From: Cystobasidium ongulense
Taxonomy: Eukaryota; Basidiomycota; Cystobasidiomycetes; Cystobasidiales; Cystobasidiaceae
Length of the DNA stretch: 64,000 bases
Assembly: GCA_022835595.1 (NCBI GenBank)
Contig: BQUP01000002.1
Coordinates: 2,342,534-2,406,533, forward strand
Direction of reading: 5' to 3'
The notes under the pieces were generated by a model that had not been told where the DNA came from, ran no database searches, and saw nothing but the letters and a program-made list of their open reading frames with translations. The position numbers were made by a program, and so were the translations under genes. This document shows, piece by piece, positions 11,968 to 26,500 of this stretch (position 1 is its first letter; the number at the start of each line of letters is the position of its first letter).

Positions 11968-14954
11968 CTAATACTGCGCTTGCTGATTGAGCAAAAATAT
12001 TGACAGATCCTGCCATTCTGTAGGATAAAGCGCAATTAGCAGGTGATGGTGTTTCAGGAAAAAATTTATACAGCACGTACCTCCAGCGATCTTGCACAAT
12101 ACCTTCTTGGGTTTTCGGTCCCCACGATCAATGAGTTTGCAAAGTATAGGTTTATCGCCATGAGCAAGCCAATATCTAGCCATTCTATCACTAGCCGCTT
12201 GAGCTTCTGCAGCTGCTTTTGAGAGTTGAGGATCCTCGCGCTGACAGTAAACGTACAACGGTTGAGAGTTGACGATTTCTGCGATTTCTAAATCCAGTGG
12301 ATCATGCTTGTTGGGATAGTATGCTAGAGAGCCACCTGGCATATCAGGAAGAGGGGTTGCAAGTCGACTTGATGTCGAAGGAGCGTAGAAGGAGGATCGC
12401 CTTCCTCCTCCTCCCACGCCGCCTCCGCCTGTGCCGATACTCAAGCGAGAAGACGGGCGCATGCCGGACGTAGAAGCAGTCAAAGATCGATGAGGTTGTG
12501 GACTTGCCGCGTATTCAGATGATGAAGGAGGCATCGAGCCATGTCCGAGTGACTTCCTTGCACTCATTGAAGGTCTGCCATACATGGCAGATACTCGCGC
12601 AGCTCTTGACCGAAGAGTAGGTTCAGGAGTCATGATCTCACTCGTACCAGCATAAGCAGCTGGTAATTTAGGAGGAGGAGGTATATCAAGCATTTGAGGA
12701 TCAGGTAATTGCGAATCTCCGAGTGAAAGTCGGGGTATCCGCGAATGACGCCTGCTACCGCCTGGCGTTCCCCCAGTCGAAGAAGTGACGGAAAAGCCAG
12801 ATTGAGATAAGGTAGGTGAGAGTGCTCTCTGCATGAGTGAAGCGCCTCTCTCTTCTTCAGGCGCACCAAAGTATAAAGTTTCCATATCTTCCGCTGTTCC
12901 AGTTGGAGAACCGTGCTGTAATTTCTGCCCATTACGACGAGGAGTATCCCCTGATGAGCCGGGTGCAGGTATCCTACTATTTGGGGAAGATGGGCGGGCA
13001 CGACTAGCCACCGAGGTAACGGAAGTAGCACTGAAAGCAGGAGATGGTGCTCGGAAAGATGAAGAAGGAGTAGTAAAGATGCGTGACTGTGGTCGGGCTT
13101 GAGTGTATCCGGATGGAAGATGAGAATATCTAGCTGAAGGGTTACGTATAGTCCCTGTCCCTGGCATTGACTTGCGACCTTTCAGACCAGTGCTAGCCGG
13201 CAACGAAGATCCAAGAACTGACTCTTGAGGCAAACGTGTTCCTGCATTCCATGGTGGTCTTGCGCCTACAGCTGTCCCTATTGAGCTTGACGATCTTGGA
13301 GGAGGTATCGGAGAGCGTGCGCGTTCACTTGTCGCTGAAGCGAAATATGATGGTCGAGATGGTGGCGCATCAGGTGTACTCGAAGGCCCGGGCATAGGCA
13401 TCTTTGAATACCTGCGTTGTTGCCTATCGACTGCAGCCTGGGAGGAAGCTGTACGAGGCATGGACGGTGCACTCTGAGTCGGTGTAGCGTGGCCCATTCC
13501 TACTTTCTCTTTCGGCAACGGCGTAAGTTGAGATTCAGGAGAGCGTGAGGCTCGAGAGCTAGATGACACGCTGGGTACCGGAATAGGGACATGGCCTGTC
13601 GGCGGTGAAATGCCCTCACTTGTCTTGGATCGATGTAATCGATTCGCGAGACGTCTAAAAGGTGTGATGGACCGCGAATGCAAAGGCGAATCCACTGGTT
13701 CCGACGCTTTGCCATCTCCTGATTGACGCGAGGGGGATGGTGAAAGCCAATCGCCGACTTTGTTCCTAGCTGTCGTTACAGAGCTCCTCGAAGGCGTCGA
13801 GGCTGAGCTTCTCCGACTGCTCGTTGAAGCTGAAGACGAAGCAATGCCGTCCGAAACAGCTTGCTGGTCGGAACGTGTCACCCTTGCGCTCAAATCACTC
13901 AATAATTCTTGTACCCCTAGCATTTCCTTTTCTGTTCTCGACATTCTTTCTTGTAAATTCCGCCAACGAAGTTTCATGTCTGCATGTGAACGCAAGATCT
14001 CACCATTCAAGGATCGTTTCTGTTGTGTGATACCACTATCGATAACCTTGAGAACTTTCTCGCAGGATGGAATGTAGTACTTTGTTTTTTGATGCAATGA
14101 TTTATGAAGTCCAATGAAGGTGTTAAGCTGTTTTTGCAACTCCTCACTGCTAGGATTTGGCTGTACGCGACGGCTTTTGTATGTTTCCTGCCAAACCCGA
14201 TGCACTGCTTAGTTAGCGATAGAGTTATCCGTCTGCCTAGCAAAACAAACTTACATGCACAAAGGCGTTGCATTGCGCGAAAATCTTCTCTAGACTCTGC
14301 ATCATGTCTTCAGCTTGCCGCGAGACAGTTCTGTAGACCGTCAAGTATTTATCTTCAACGAGCTCTTCTCGCATATCCTCGGCTTCTTTTTGCAGGTTCT
14401 GCCAGGAGGAGAGCGTCCCCTCCCATTTCTGGCGCAATAGACCGGCAGTCTGCTTCTTGAAATATGTGTCCAAGCGAGCTTGCAAATCATCGACTTGCTG
14501 TGTAGTCGTTTCGAGACGGCCTTCAAGCTTCAATAACGAAGCGTCCACCTCGGTCGTCTGACCATCTCCTCCCGCATTCTGCGAGCTGTTGGATGCATTA
14601 TGGCGTATCTCCTGTAGCGATGGGGCACAATTCATGAACCCCTAGTCAGCGTGTTGTTTCCTGAACGGCATAACGCGTCGCATGGCTGTTGTGCCACCGC
14701 ACACAACATGCAGAGCAAGCACGCACCTGGATCTCAAAGATGAGCGTAGAGACACCTTCAAGCGTGTATGCGAGTTCTGTCACGTCAGAACTGAGTGCCA
14801 GACCCTCGAGCTCTGTGTCTACTGTCTCTGCTTGCGCCTTTGCTTCTTCTGCCTCCCCGCTTGAAGGTCTTGCTTGTGGTCCTGCCGACATGCCGTCCAT
14901 GGTCATTGCCCCACTTTTATCAGCAGCGGCAGCTATCTGAAGTTCGTCTTCCAT
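11968..14954 (-). CDS. KAR9: KAR9-like microtubule/spindle-orientation protein
   Basis: Four exons on the minus strand: 11968..12017, 12081..14187, 14255..14641, 14727..14954; 923 aa. The N-terminal third (about residues 40-300) is helical and matches the Kar9 family pattern, with runs such as LRQKWEGTLSSWQNLQ, EDMMQSLEKIFAQCNAF and LHQKTKYYIPSCEKVL. The middle is Ser/Pro/Arg-rich and disordered, as expected for a protein that binds EB1 and microtubules. The last 80 residues (YCQREDP...KVLCKIAGEWQDL.IFLLN) resemble a GAS2-related (GAR) microtubule-binding module; that assignment is mine. Kar9 links cytoplasmic microtubules to actin transport and orients the spindle. The last intron (12018-12080) is 63 nt, frame-neutral and stop-free, so retained transcripts would still encode protein. 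Confidence 0.8.
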
Positions 14955-15563
14955 GATATCGTCTTGCTCTGCTTGAGGAACTCCCGCTTTTGTGTCAACA
15001 GCGCTCGCGTCGATGCATCCAGATGGTGACCTGCAATATCACCCTGCTGGTTTCGAAGCGACAAGTCTAGACGAACAAGGCTGAAGCAGCAGCAGCAGCA
15101 TCTATCGTGTCTTCCTGCCCTGTGTCGAAGCGTGTCTGTCTGGAGAGCTGAAGGGCTGAATGAACGGAAGAAAGCATCGTTGCCACGAAGGCAAGAAAGG
15201 CATGAAAGACGAATGAGAATCGGCAGCAGCAGACGGTTACCGTCCCTTGGCGGCTTGCGGTCAACAATGCATCTAAATTACTAACTCTTCATCAAGAAAA
15301 CTACAACTCTTCGTTCCCTGTGTTGCTCTGGGACTTCTCCGTCGCATGCCGGTAGAAAGGTCGACGAGCACTCCCATTGACACTGACCTTTCAATGATAG
15401 ATGAAGCTGACATAGCAGGGGCACTGCGAGCCTCGGAATAGTCACTGCGATGCGTATCGCCTGACAAAATACGTCAAAGGTTCCTTCTCATCTTGTGTGG
15501 GCTGGCCGGTCAGCATCGAAATCTGAGGCGAGGAACAGCTTCAGGGACGAGCAAAATATCAAT
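14955..15563. promoter_or_regulatory. Divergent promoter, KAR9-like / PRM10-like, with possible 5' exon
   Basis: Between outward-facing starts. An open plus-strand stretch at 15277-15438 holds an ATG at 15346 (MPVERSTSTPIDTD...) that looks coding. I could not find a phase-consistent splice from it into the PRM10-like body, so it is left out of that gene model. Confidence 0.4.
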
Positions 15564-18216
15564 ATGAAAGTAAACGTTGTGTTTGAAGGTTCTGGCTTAC
15601 AATCATTCCTCCGTACATTCATAGCATCCAGGCTACCGCATCAAGGAAACATGCCTAACGGCGGCGGTCTTCAAAGCTCCATCCCAGCGCATGGGGTTCC
15701 CGAAGAAGAACTTGAAGAGGCTACGACATCCGCAAACGAGGTTCTCGAAGAGCTTCCCAACGAGTCTGCCAATGTTGTAATCATCAGAGAAGATGGCAGG
15801 CGTATGTCGTTGGGGGAGGCCGCGCGACAGGGAGAACTCGACGAAACTGCACCTGCACCAGAATTGCTGAATGCAGGTCATCTTGGAAGCAGCGCCGACG
15901 CCTCCTCGTCTCAGACAACATTAACAGGAGAAGCTGCAAATAATAAACGCAATGGCAGTAAAGAGAATGTAGGATCTGCAGGGTCAGTTCACAATGTGGA
16001 GAGACAGTTGGAGGCGGTGGACGATGCATTGCAAGATGGCGTAGAAGCACGGCTGGACTTTTCTAAACTGGGTTGGTCATGTCTCTACCTGGCGATAGGT
16101 CCACAGCTGACCTTTGTCTTGCCGTGCAGACCTCGTTACTCGTCAAGCTTTCCTCCTCAAGTGCACCAAAGCTCTGTTGACCTTCGGCGCCCCATCACAT
16201 CGGATTGAAGCAGACATGGATTTTGCAGCCAGTGTTCTCAGTGTCCCAGCGCAATTCGTACACACTCCCAATGCTGTAGTCGTCAATTTCGGAACGGCGG
16301 GCTCACATCTCAGCGAGTCGGTCTTCGTTAAGCACGCAACAGGCGGCTTAGATCTCGGAAACGTGAGTGCTCTATTGCTATCTGTAAAGCAAGGAGGAGA
16401 CATCGCTAAGATCTCTCATTGCAGTTGCATGAAATCAATGTCACCTGGAAACAGCTTGAAAACGGTACGCTGACGGTTAAAGAAGCTGCACAAAAGCTTG
16501 AGGAGATTATGGAGCAGGATCCAATCTACACTACATGGCAGAGGTGCGACGCGAAACAGAATCCCTTCGTGATTGGCACTCGACTGATACAATTATCACC
16601 CTGCTAGGGTCATCGTGTCTATGTTTCTGTCGGGCCTCATCTGCCCACTGGGTTTCAACGGCGGTTTCGCGGATGCTATGCTAGCAGCCTTATTTGCGGG
16701 TGTCTTGACCTTCTTACGCCTCTATCTCGCTGCTTCCAATCAGCGTTTTGGCGATATCTTCGAGTAAGCTTTCTTCTTTTCTGGCAGCAAGGGGCATTAG
16801 TATCTGACATTTCGAGCCAGAATCGTCGTCGCTGCTGGCATTTCCTTCGTTGCCAAAGGCTTGTCACGAGTTGGTCATATCTGTAAGCACTGGTTAGCTT
16901 CTGTAGCCAAACAGGGCGAATCGTCTTAAGATCGTTCTTATCAGTCTGCTATGAATCGAGTCTATCATCTGGTCTTGTTACCATTCTTCCGGGTTTCATC
17001 ATTCTTAGTGGTTCCCTCGAGCTGGCTGGCAAGAACTTTGTTGGTGGGGCAACAAGACTAGGTAGGTAATGGCCTTCTTCGACCTAAGAAACGTTTTTGT
17101 TGACGTATCACCAACAGTATATGCCATCATCTATTCGCTATTCCTTGGATGTAAGGCTCCTTTAAGATTGTTCATCCTATCCTGATACAGCTAAACTTTG
17201 CCTGATTGCAGTTGCGATTGGTGTTGGTTCGGACCTCTATGGTGTCCTCGACCGAAGCTCAAGATACAGCCTTGATAACGACAGCGACTCTGTGACTTTC
17301 ACTGGAATGATTACGAATGGAACTGACCCTTTTTTCAGTGGAAGGTTAGTCAGTCTGGGAGGTTTTTGGTACATAATCATCGTACTTACCCTGTATCCTC
17401 GCCATCACTTTTCTAGTTTCACTGTCACCAACGGTAGCCAAAGTAACAGCTATACCAACTCTATCAATTCCGGCCAAGTCTACTGCATTCGAGCAGATAC
17501 CGACGGGTGGTACGCCAGACCACTCGCAAACAAATGGTACTATTTCATCCTTGTTCCTGCATTCGCATTCTGCCTCGCTCTCGCAAATTTGCAGCCCATA
17601 AAACGGAAAGAAATGCTCGCTACAGTGCTCATTGCGTGCTCAGGCTGGGTTACCAATTACTTCGCCGGGCAATACATCCACAATAGAGTATGTTCTTCCA
17701 CATCTCTTCATGTTCAAGACAATTGCTGACAGTTGACCTTGGTGTAGTCGGATATTGTCTCTTCAATTGGTGCCTTAACAGTCGGTGTCCTCAGTAATCT
17801 ATACGCTCGTATCTCTAGATCTTCATCTTTTGTGGTCGCCATTGTTGGTGTCTTGTACCTTGTCCCAGTAAGCCAGATCTTTCGCAATCATCATACTTTG
17901 CATTACGTGAACTGATGCTTCTCCATCTAGTCCGGCGTTGCTGCAGCGGGTGGTCTTGTCATATCCGGCCGTGGACAGTCTTCAGATGGGTCCGTTTATC
18001 AGCACAGTCTTGGTATCGGTCTGTTGATGGTGGAGGTTGCTCTGGGAGTAAGTAATCTAGGCATTCGCCAGACAGGGACGAGGGGCCTCTTAATGACTTC
18101 TTTTGACCCTATTCCAACAGATCACCGGGGGTCTCTTCTTCTCCTCGTTCCTCGCACACATTTTCCATTCGAAGCGTTCGAAACTCAACGACCATCTGCG
18201 GGCTTTCAGCTTCTGA
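15564..18216 (+). CDS. PRM10: PRM10/ThrE-like multi-pass membrane protein
   Basis: Twelve exons from the chosen ATG: 15564..16071, 16130..16362, 16425..16543, 16608..16763, 16821..16882, 16945..17061, 17118..17150, 17212..17344, 17417..17687, 17748..17867, 17931..18047, 18121..18216 (654 aa, phases consistent). The N-terminal 170 residues are hydrophilic. The ThrE-like domain follows, with its typical opening RQAFLLKCTKALLTFGAPSHRIE and QFVHTPNAVVV, then about ten hydrophobic segments such as MFLSGLICPLGFNGGFADAM, GLVTILPGFIILSGSLELAG and VGVLSNLYARI. Bacterial ThrE exports threonine; fungal Prm10 is pheromone-regulated and its substrate is unknown. The true start may lie further upstream (see 14955-15563). 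Exon 17118..17150 is only 33 nt. Convergent with the YPT35-like gene. Confidence 0.85.
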
Positions 18217-18388
18217 GCAGAAGCACGAAGTACGAGATTTCCGTCTGCTATTATACCCAAGTATTCCGCTTAAAAGTGTTTGATAATGGTGTTTAATAAG
18301 CGGTTCGATCCGCTCCCATACGGCAAGCGCTCTCTTCGAGCATACGGACACTTGCTCAGTCGCAGTGGTGTAGTTTCAGCTTAGTGTG

Positions 18389-19475
18389 TCATTCCAGGAT
18401 CCATGCCTTGGCCTGTTGACTTCCTCCTAATACTGGGTGCAATAAAACAGTTGAGAGCCAGAAAGCTAGCCGTTTTCGCCTTTTCTCGAGGAAGCTGACA
18501 CGAAATTTGGCTATCGCAGTCGGAGACATACACATTAGCAGGATAAACGACTGCCTTCGAGCCTGATTGATGGACATACCTAACGACTTTGGGGGTAGGG
18601 AATTGACCAGATGCGAGAAGCGCGGGTACGCTATTGCCAGTTCGTCACGGAGTTGACAAAATGCAGAATATCGTTTCATGGTACGAAGGGATGCGCCCTA
18701 ATTGATGTAAGAGAATTGGCTTCAGCGCTCGGCTATGCCTGCTAGAGATTGACCTAAATACCTCTCTCGTGATGATTTGGCATTCGTAGGCCACGAAACC
18801 ACCAAATGAACTTCCCACAGTATGAAATGCCGGTAACCGAACCTGTTTTCGCAGGGTCAGCATGACTTGGAATGCGGTTCGGCATCATGGAATTATAATC
18901 ATTTAAACCCACCTCGCGAGCGAATGAGGCCACTTCTTGGTCAGAGTTGTCTCGTACATGGATGCCGCCTATTAAGGAAGATCTACGCGTGCAGGTCGAA
19001 GCAATTGAGGAAGGCCGGCCAGGGTTGAAGGTTTCCGGCTGAAGTGCAGCATCAGCACGACATAGACAGAACGTGTATTAGCACTCACATCGCTGTCAAA
19101 GTCGAGGGACTGCACAGTGTCCGAGCTGATTCTACGCAGCAGCTTCTGCGAGCTTGTAGTTCCGCTGCACGATCGCACGCCAGAACGAGGCAACGGCGCG
19201 GTGGAGGGCGAAGAGGTTCCATCAAAGCTGTACGGGACAGACGAGTCTTCCTGGAGAGTCGGCGGTATGCGTCTTTCGTCGAACGAGTTCCTGCGATGCA
19301 GCGACTGCGACGGCGTGCGAGGCCGCCCGTTTGCATGATACAGGTCGTGGCGTGCTCCAGGATGAACAGCGGTATGGCGGGCGTCTGCAGTGGATGTAGA
19401 TGCTGCCTTGTAGGTAGCATGTTGCTCGTCCTCCATCGCGTCTGCCAGCTGCTCCAGATCTGTCTCGACCGCCAT
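18389..19475 (-). CDS. YPT35: PX-domain protein, YPT35-like
   Basis: Five exons on the minus strand: 18389..18510, 18580..18697, 18762..18842, 18913..19038, 19089..19475; 277 aa. The first 150 residues are Ser/Arg-rich and disordered. The PX fold follows: VGSSFGGFVAYECQI, then MKRYSAFCQLRDEL (the RYS-F motif contacting PI3P), LVNSLPPKSL (Pro-rich loop) and KFRVSFLEKRRKRL, ending shortly after the domain. This order and the short C-terminus match fungal Ypt35, an endosomal/vacuolar adaptor that recruits Vps13 to membranes; that function is taken from the yeast family. The last intron-exon phases close exactly on the stop. Its start faces the plus-strand gene at 19760 across 284 bp. Confidence 0.8.
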
Positions 19476-19759
19476 GGTGGCTGCACCCCGATAAGTAGTA
19501 GATCAACGGCCACCTGAATCTTTGCTTTACACCAACCGAAAACTCATTGACAGCATCCTGCCATACACACACGCCCGCATCTCCTACAGACAGTCACTGG
19601 ACTGTTATCGGCTGCTCTCGCTTTTCTACTAGCTGCATACCTGGCTGTGACCCTCGCACGTGCAAGGCGACTTCTCGTTCGAAAAGTCCAACTTAGTTCC
19701 CTGTGGCTCACTCTTATCGTCAATGACTCTTTAACTGCACGAAGACGTCTGTACGAAGC

Positions 19760-21608
19760 ATGCCATCCTTCGCCAACGTTATCTCCGCGAGCCAGTCACA
19801 TCGGCTTTCAGGTATGCTGTTGAGAGCTGATAGACGCTACCTAACAACGCGTTGATCAGCACCACTCCCTAAACCTGCAGACTCTCCTACGAGCAAACAA
19901 CTCGACACCTCTAATGACGCTCACTCATCATCAAAGCAGCGTATGATACATTGGTCCGCCATAAAAGGCCCTCTGACCGAAGGCTTCCGCAAACAGCGCG
20001 AAAAAGAAGCCTCAAAAGCTATTGTTCCAATTGCTGCGGATCTCCTTCATTCGTCTCAAACACGCTGCAGAACTAGCGAAATGGACTCTGTTCTTCCAAC
20101 TCACTTTGAAATTGTCGAGCCCCTCGCTAACACGACCTTTGACGAGGGTGAGGAGCATGATCCCGAATTAGGCATTTCACTTCATGGTTATAATCCTACT
20201 ACGTTCCGGTCCATCGATGCTGCGACTTATAGAAGTCGCGTTTTGGGTGACTTGGCTCACGACGTGGCACCTTCTGGATATCAAACTTTTGATTGGAGTC
20301 CGCCTACCGCAAATGATCAAATGGAATTGCACGAATTCATCACACAACACAATCATGCCCATGACAGTCGTCACTTCAGTGGCTCCTTCGATTCCCGAGA
20401 ATGCGACTTGTATTCTAGTCTAGATACGATTCCTTCGATTGGTACGCTAACACCGGTCGAGTGGCCCGTTTTCCAGCCAGTGGAGCCATTATATCACGAG
20501 GATCATAAAGAAGGTGCCGATTACGCAGTCGAATCATCTTCTGCTCCTCGCAAGCGAAAGCGGGCACACCAAGAAGATCGTTTCCCTGCAGGACCTCCGC
20601 CGGCCAAATCTCGCTCCCGAAGAACATCATTGCCTAAAACTAGTCGCTCTCTCAAACGAAAGAGATCTGGCGCTAGTGTTTTTAGAAATAAGAAGAGCAC
20701 ATCCTTCCACGAGCAATACAAGGAGTCCGCCAAAAGAGGAGATAAACTCCCTACCGATCTCGACTGCTGGGGCTATGTGAGTGATGAGGACGATGACGAA
20801 ACGAGAAGGTGGTCCACTGTCGACTATATCAAGAAATTGGACAATGGTCAATCAGACAAAGCTGAGGCTAATGAAGAAGCTGAAGCTGAAGACCTACCAT
20901 CGGTGTACACTACCTTTCAGCCCATATTCAAGCCCAAAGTGAACAAGAACAGAATGATCATCACCACAAACACGTTCAAGCTGCCCATTCCAGCTCTGAA
21001 CAAAGCCAGTCAAAACAGAGACAAGCGCGAAAGATCGACAATAATCGCAAGCGGGACCTTTGTTCCCAAGAGACGACTACTCTTCCAGCCTGGGGCTGTA
21101 GAGCCGAAAGGTGCCAGTACCGTCATCGAAATATTTGATGGCGAGGAAAAGAAGAAACAGAAAGCAGACGTTCTAAAGGGACTTTCAAGTAGTACTCTAG
21201 GACTTGTTGAGCGTCCTAAAGGCAAAAGTCCAGTTGATGGAGAACAGCCCGCAGAGCCGACAGTGAGTTCAATTCTTGACATTTCTGAAAATTCATTCCC
21301 GATCTGCGGCAATTGATCCGCTTTGTCACATTCAACAGGAATACAAGAGTGCCTTGTACAGGTCTACCAAGTTGGGCAACGATATGGAGACAACTAGCAG
21401 TGTGCCTTACGCGGCTCTCGAGCAGATCAAGCACGACGAAGAAGACTGGACATCGTCACCCGAAGGAAGTCCCATGCCCGAGATAGGTCCTAATGAGAAC
21501 AGCTCAAAGAACCTCGAGCCAGCAAAACCAGTTGCCAGTGCGCGAAGTAATGCACTTCAAGATCCACTCGCCAAGAAGTGGACTTTCAAGCTGTTTGGTC
21601 GAGGCTAG
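19760..21608 (+). CDS. Unrecognised basic, probably nuclear protein
   Basis: Three exons, 19760..19811, 19860..21262, 21339..21608; 574 aa, phases consistent. I do not recognise a family. The N-terminal part carries HWSAIKGPLTEGFRKQREKE. The middle has clustered basic stretches (PRKRKRAHQ, KSRSRRTS, LKRKR) that resemble nuclear localisation signals, then an acidic patch (YVSDEDDDETRRWS). The C-terminal half has a motif-like block (NTFKLPIPALN, RSTIIASGTFVPKRRLLFQPG). No membrane segment or signal peptide is seen. Homology search against other basidiomycetes would show whether the C-terminal block is conserved. The start ATG is the first in the exon and the intron of 48 nt is at the short end for this window. 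Confidence 0.6.
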
Positions 21609-21836
21609 CTGAACTCGCTCGTATCGCAAGTCGCCTCGGCTCAACGTGAATATTGTTGCCCGCATTCACGGCCCGCAAAGTTCCCTACACAACAAGCAAG
21701 TCCCGAACGCTGAAGGCCCGACTGAAATCAGTACAAAATGCGATGTAGCTCTAATGACGGCCACCCGTCCGTGCATTTTCATAATTAGATAAGAACCACT
21801 GTACACTATCATTCAATGCTGTGCATGCAATGCAAA

Positions 21837-23350
<1,514 letters not shown>

Positions 23351-23589
23351 GCTTGGATGTGCAGATAGCAGTGCACAAGCGGGAGAAGCAAATCAACGCT
23401 AACACCTTGCTCGTGACTTTCTACAGCAACGCGTATATTTCGCCACACACAAAGCTCGAAGCAAAAGCTTTGAAGCTCTTTCTTCCTTAGTGTCAGTCCA
23501 TCCCGCAGGCCTCGAGTTTCGCAGAAATAATAGGAAAGTCACTGTCTATCTAAATCTACACCACGTCTTCCACCAGCCTCCTCAAACAG

Positions 23590-26500
23590 TCAGCCAGCTG
23601 AGGCAGTCTGGCCGTGCTCCGAGCGCTCTTCAATTATAGAAATCCCAGCATCGTCTAGCCTATTCAGCGGTGTTGGAGCGCGCCGAAGCGAAGACTGTCT
23701 CGAGGACACACTCTGTCGATTACCTAGGCTGTTGGCCCTCCGCAAGGAAGCCTCCTCGTCTGACTCCTCCACGATAGCATGCAGATCTCGCTCGACTGTA
23801 TGCCCTACATCCGCAGGTGTAGTGGGCAGCTCTTCTAGGAAGGAGAGAGCCGAGGTAGTCGGGCTCCCCGCATTCCAGTAAGACCGCTCCTTCTGCTGTT
23901 GCGCTAGCTCCTCTCGCGCCTGCACAAGACTACCTCTGGGCGTAAGAGGGGCCAATTTCTCCCACTCCAGTCTTTCGAGCTCTTCCTCGTCCAATACCTC
24001 CGCAATGGGAGTCCGACACAGCGACGCGCCGGAATGAGTTCGAGAGTGCAAGATATACCGATGTTCTTGCTCGCTAATATGTCCAAGAGCAGAGAAAGGT
24101 CGCTCCATCGCGGTATGGCTTGATTCGCTCGTATCGACTCGCGCCGAAAAGATCGAGCTTGCAATCGAATCGGTCGAGACTGTCTTCTTGCGGTGGCGCA
24201 TAGGTATGCTCGAGAAGCGAATCTCGCGGCCAGCTTCGTCAACCTGAGTGCCTTCATTGTTCGAAATTGAAACAGCTGGCCCAGGTAAATGCACATTGAA
24301 GCTCAAGTCTGACACGATAATCCTTAGCATTCAAGTGGCTTCACTTGGGCGTCAAATTCCAGAATGCTTACTGGATAAAGGCCTCTCCTGCATTTCTGGC
24401 ATATCTCTTGAATTGGACTGGAAAGAAACTGCCGATTTTCTTTTCCGCCTTGCTCGAGCGGCAGCATAGCGAGTGCTCCGACTCTGTTTATAAGCAGTCG
24501 CGTTGTCCTTTGGAGTCCTCCATCTGTTGGCTGACGAGCAAAGTAGTACAAGCTCTATAATACGCTCGCGTAGATTCCGCTTCCATTCTTGTGGTGTCTC
24601 GTCAAGGTGGTGCATCTGTGCCGGCCACGTGGCTGATACGAAAGTGTACGAGTCACCCGGTGTGGACGGGCGCGGCGTGTTCGCGGACCCGCTGCCATTG
24701 CGTGATAAACGTAAATAGAGTATGCCAGCTACGAGGGCTAACGAGCTTCTCCAGACAGCCCAACAGAGGTTACTGAACAATCATTCAGCGCATTCACATT
24801 AGAGTGTGTCTACTCGGAATACTCACATGAGGTTGAAGACTATACTGTATTCGCTCAGAGTTCCGTCCGCTCGAAAGTATGCGGCATCGCGCCCAAAATC
24901 GGCAGTTGTCACGTTGGACGAATTGGTAGTAAACGAGAAAAGGAGTAGAAGAGAGATAGAAGCTCGAGGTACGAGTGTGATGACCGTTTGCCAATCTGAA
25001 AGCAAGATCTATGTAAGCAAGTAACTGGGAGGACATGGATACTGCATTCAAGTTATTACTCTGCATGAGGAGATGCGAAGTCTCAAGAATACCTTGCCGA
25101 CGTGAAGGCGGCAGTGACCCTATGCCAATGAAGGCGCTCAATCGAAGTCGCCATCTGTACCACTATCGTCGTCAAAGGACCCTCATCTGCATGAATCTAC
25201 ACAAAAGACGGCTTACAAGGCACAGAACAAGTTGTAGGAGCGAGTGCAACTGAGATGAAAGCTCGCTGCAGACGAAGACACTTGTATAATAGGAGGGTTA
25301 CCTGCTTACGGGGATGATTAATTACGTTTCTCTCGACAAATACAGAGGATATGGTAACTTACGATTCTTCCAGACTTTGAAATTTCGATAGTATAGATCA
25401 TGAAGCAATAATACCACAAAGAACCAAATGAAAGTTGAAAAAGCGTATAGCCCGATTGCAATCCACCAAGGATGTAAGCGGGGCTTGCCTTGTATATTGC
25501 CACCGTCACCAGTGTAGGTTACAGCTGCAGGATGCAATGCGATTTGTACAAGTGCATAGAGCACGTTGACATCCAGAAAGAGTGCCAGTGGAACGTGAGC
25601 GAAATATAGCAAGGGGTATAGAGCGTATAGTATCCGAACTGTTCGACTGGTGTATCCTAGCATGGCCAGCGGTAGATCAGGTTGAAATACAAGTGGCATT
25701 ATAGGAGACAGCTGAGGGATCGAAGAATGACGATTGTGGCCCTGTCTAGATCCTGGAAGTTTCAGCTGGAAGTCTATTATAGAGCCACTTCGAGGCCGGT
25801 CTTGCTCTGCCCAGGATGCATATCTAACAGGAGGCAGAAAACTGCCTGAACGAGGTGCTGATTTGTCTAGCTGAGGTTGTCCTGTACCAGTTGTAGGCGA
25901 CAAGTGTCTTTGGATTCCCTCCCTCTCATCATGACAAATGCCTTCGCGAGAAATCGAAGATGATCGTCTAGATTCTTGCGCAACAGAGCTACCAGAGGGT
26001 GTTTTGGTATGTCCACTTAAGAATTCTCGGATATGACCTGGTATACCAACAAGGGTGTTTGAGTTAGAGGATGGTACAGACTCCCAGAGTTGCAGTTGGA
26101 CTGGGCTGGAGGTTGGCATGTTTCCCGCAGCTCTCACAAAGGTGCTACGCCGTGGAGTCGTTGGGCTCTCTACCTCAGCGCAATCTATAGCTCTTTCGCT
26201 CATATCTATGGTGGTCAAGCTATGCCTGTCTTTCGCTGTTTTCGTCTCCGTGTTTGGCATGGTCGTCTTGCACATCTCGCTTTTGTAGGCATCTTCAGGT
26301 TGTGGCGGCGAGAAGCAATCTTGCAAGCCATGCTCATGAGTATGCGGTGCCTCATGGCTGCGTTGTAGCGGTCTTGAGTCCTGCAACATCGAACGGCTGT
26401 CCTCATCATTGTCTAATCTTGCGACCTTGACGTCTTTAGGCAACGACGATGATCGCTTAGGAGTCGTATGTAGAGCATCATACTGTGAGCTGCTTGGATG

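Noticed and set aside
18298-18314. tRNA T-arm-like sequence (AGCGG-TTCGAT-CCGCT)
   Set aside because: The loop is one base short, and no acceptor, D or anticodon arms pair upstream. It lies in the 3' flank of the PRM10-like gene and may just be a hairpin.
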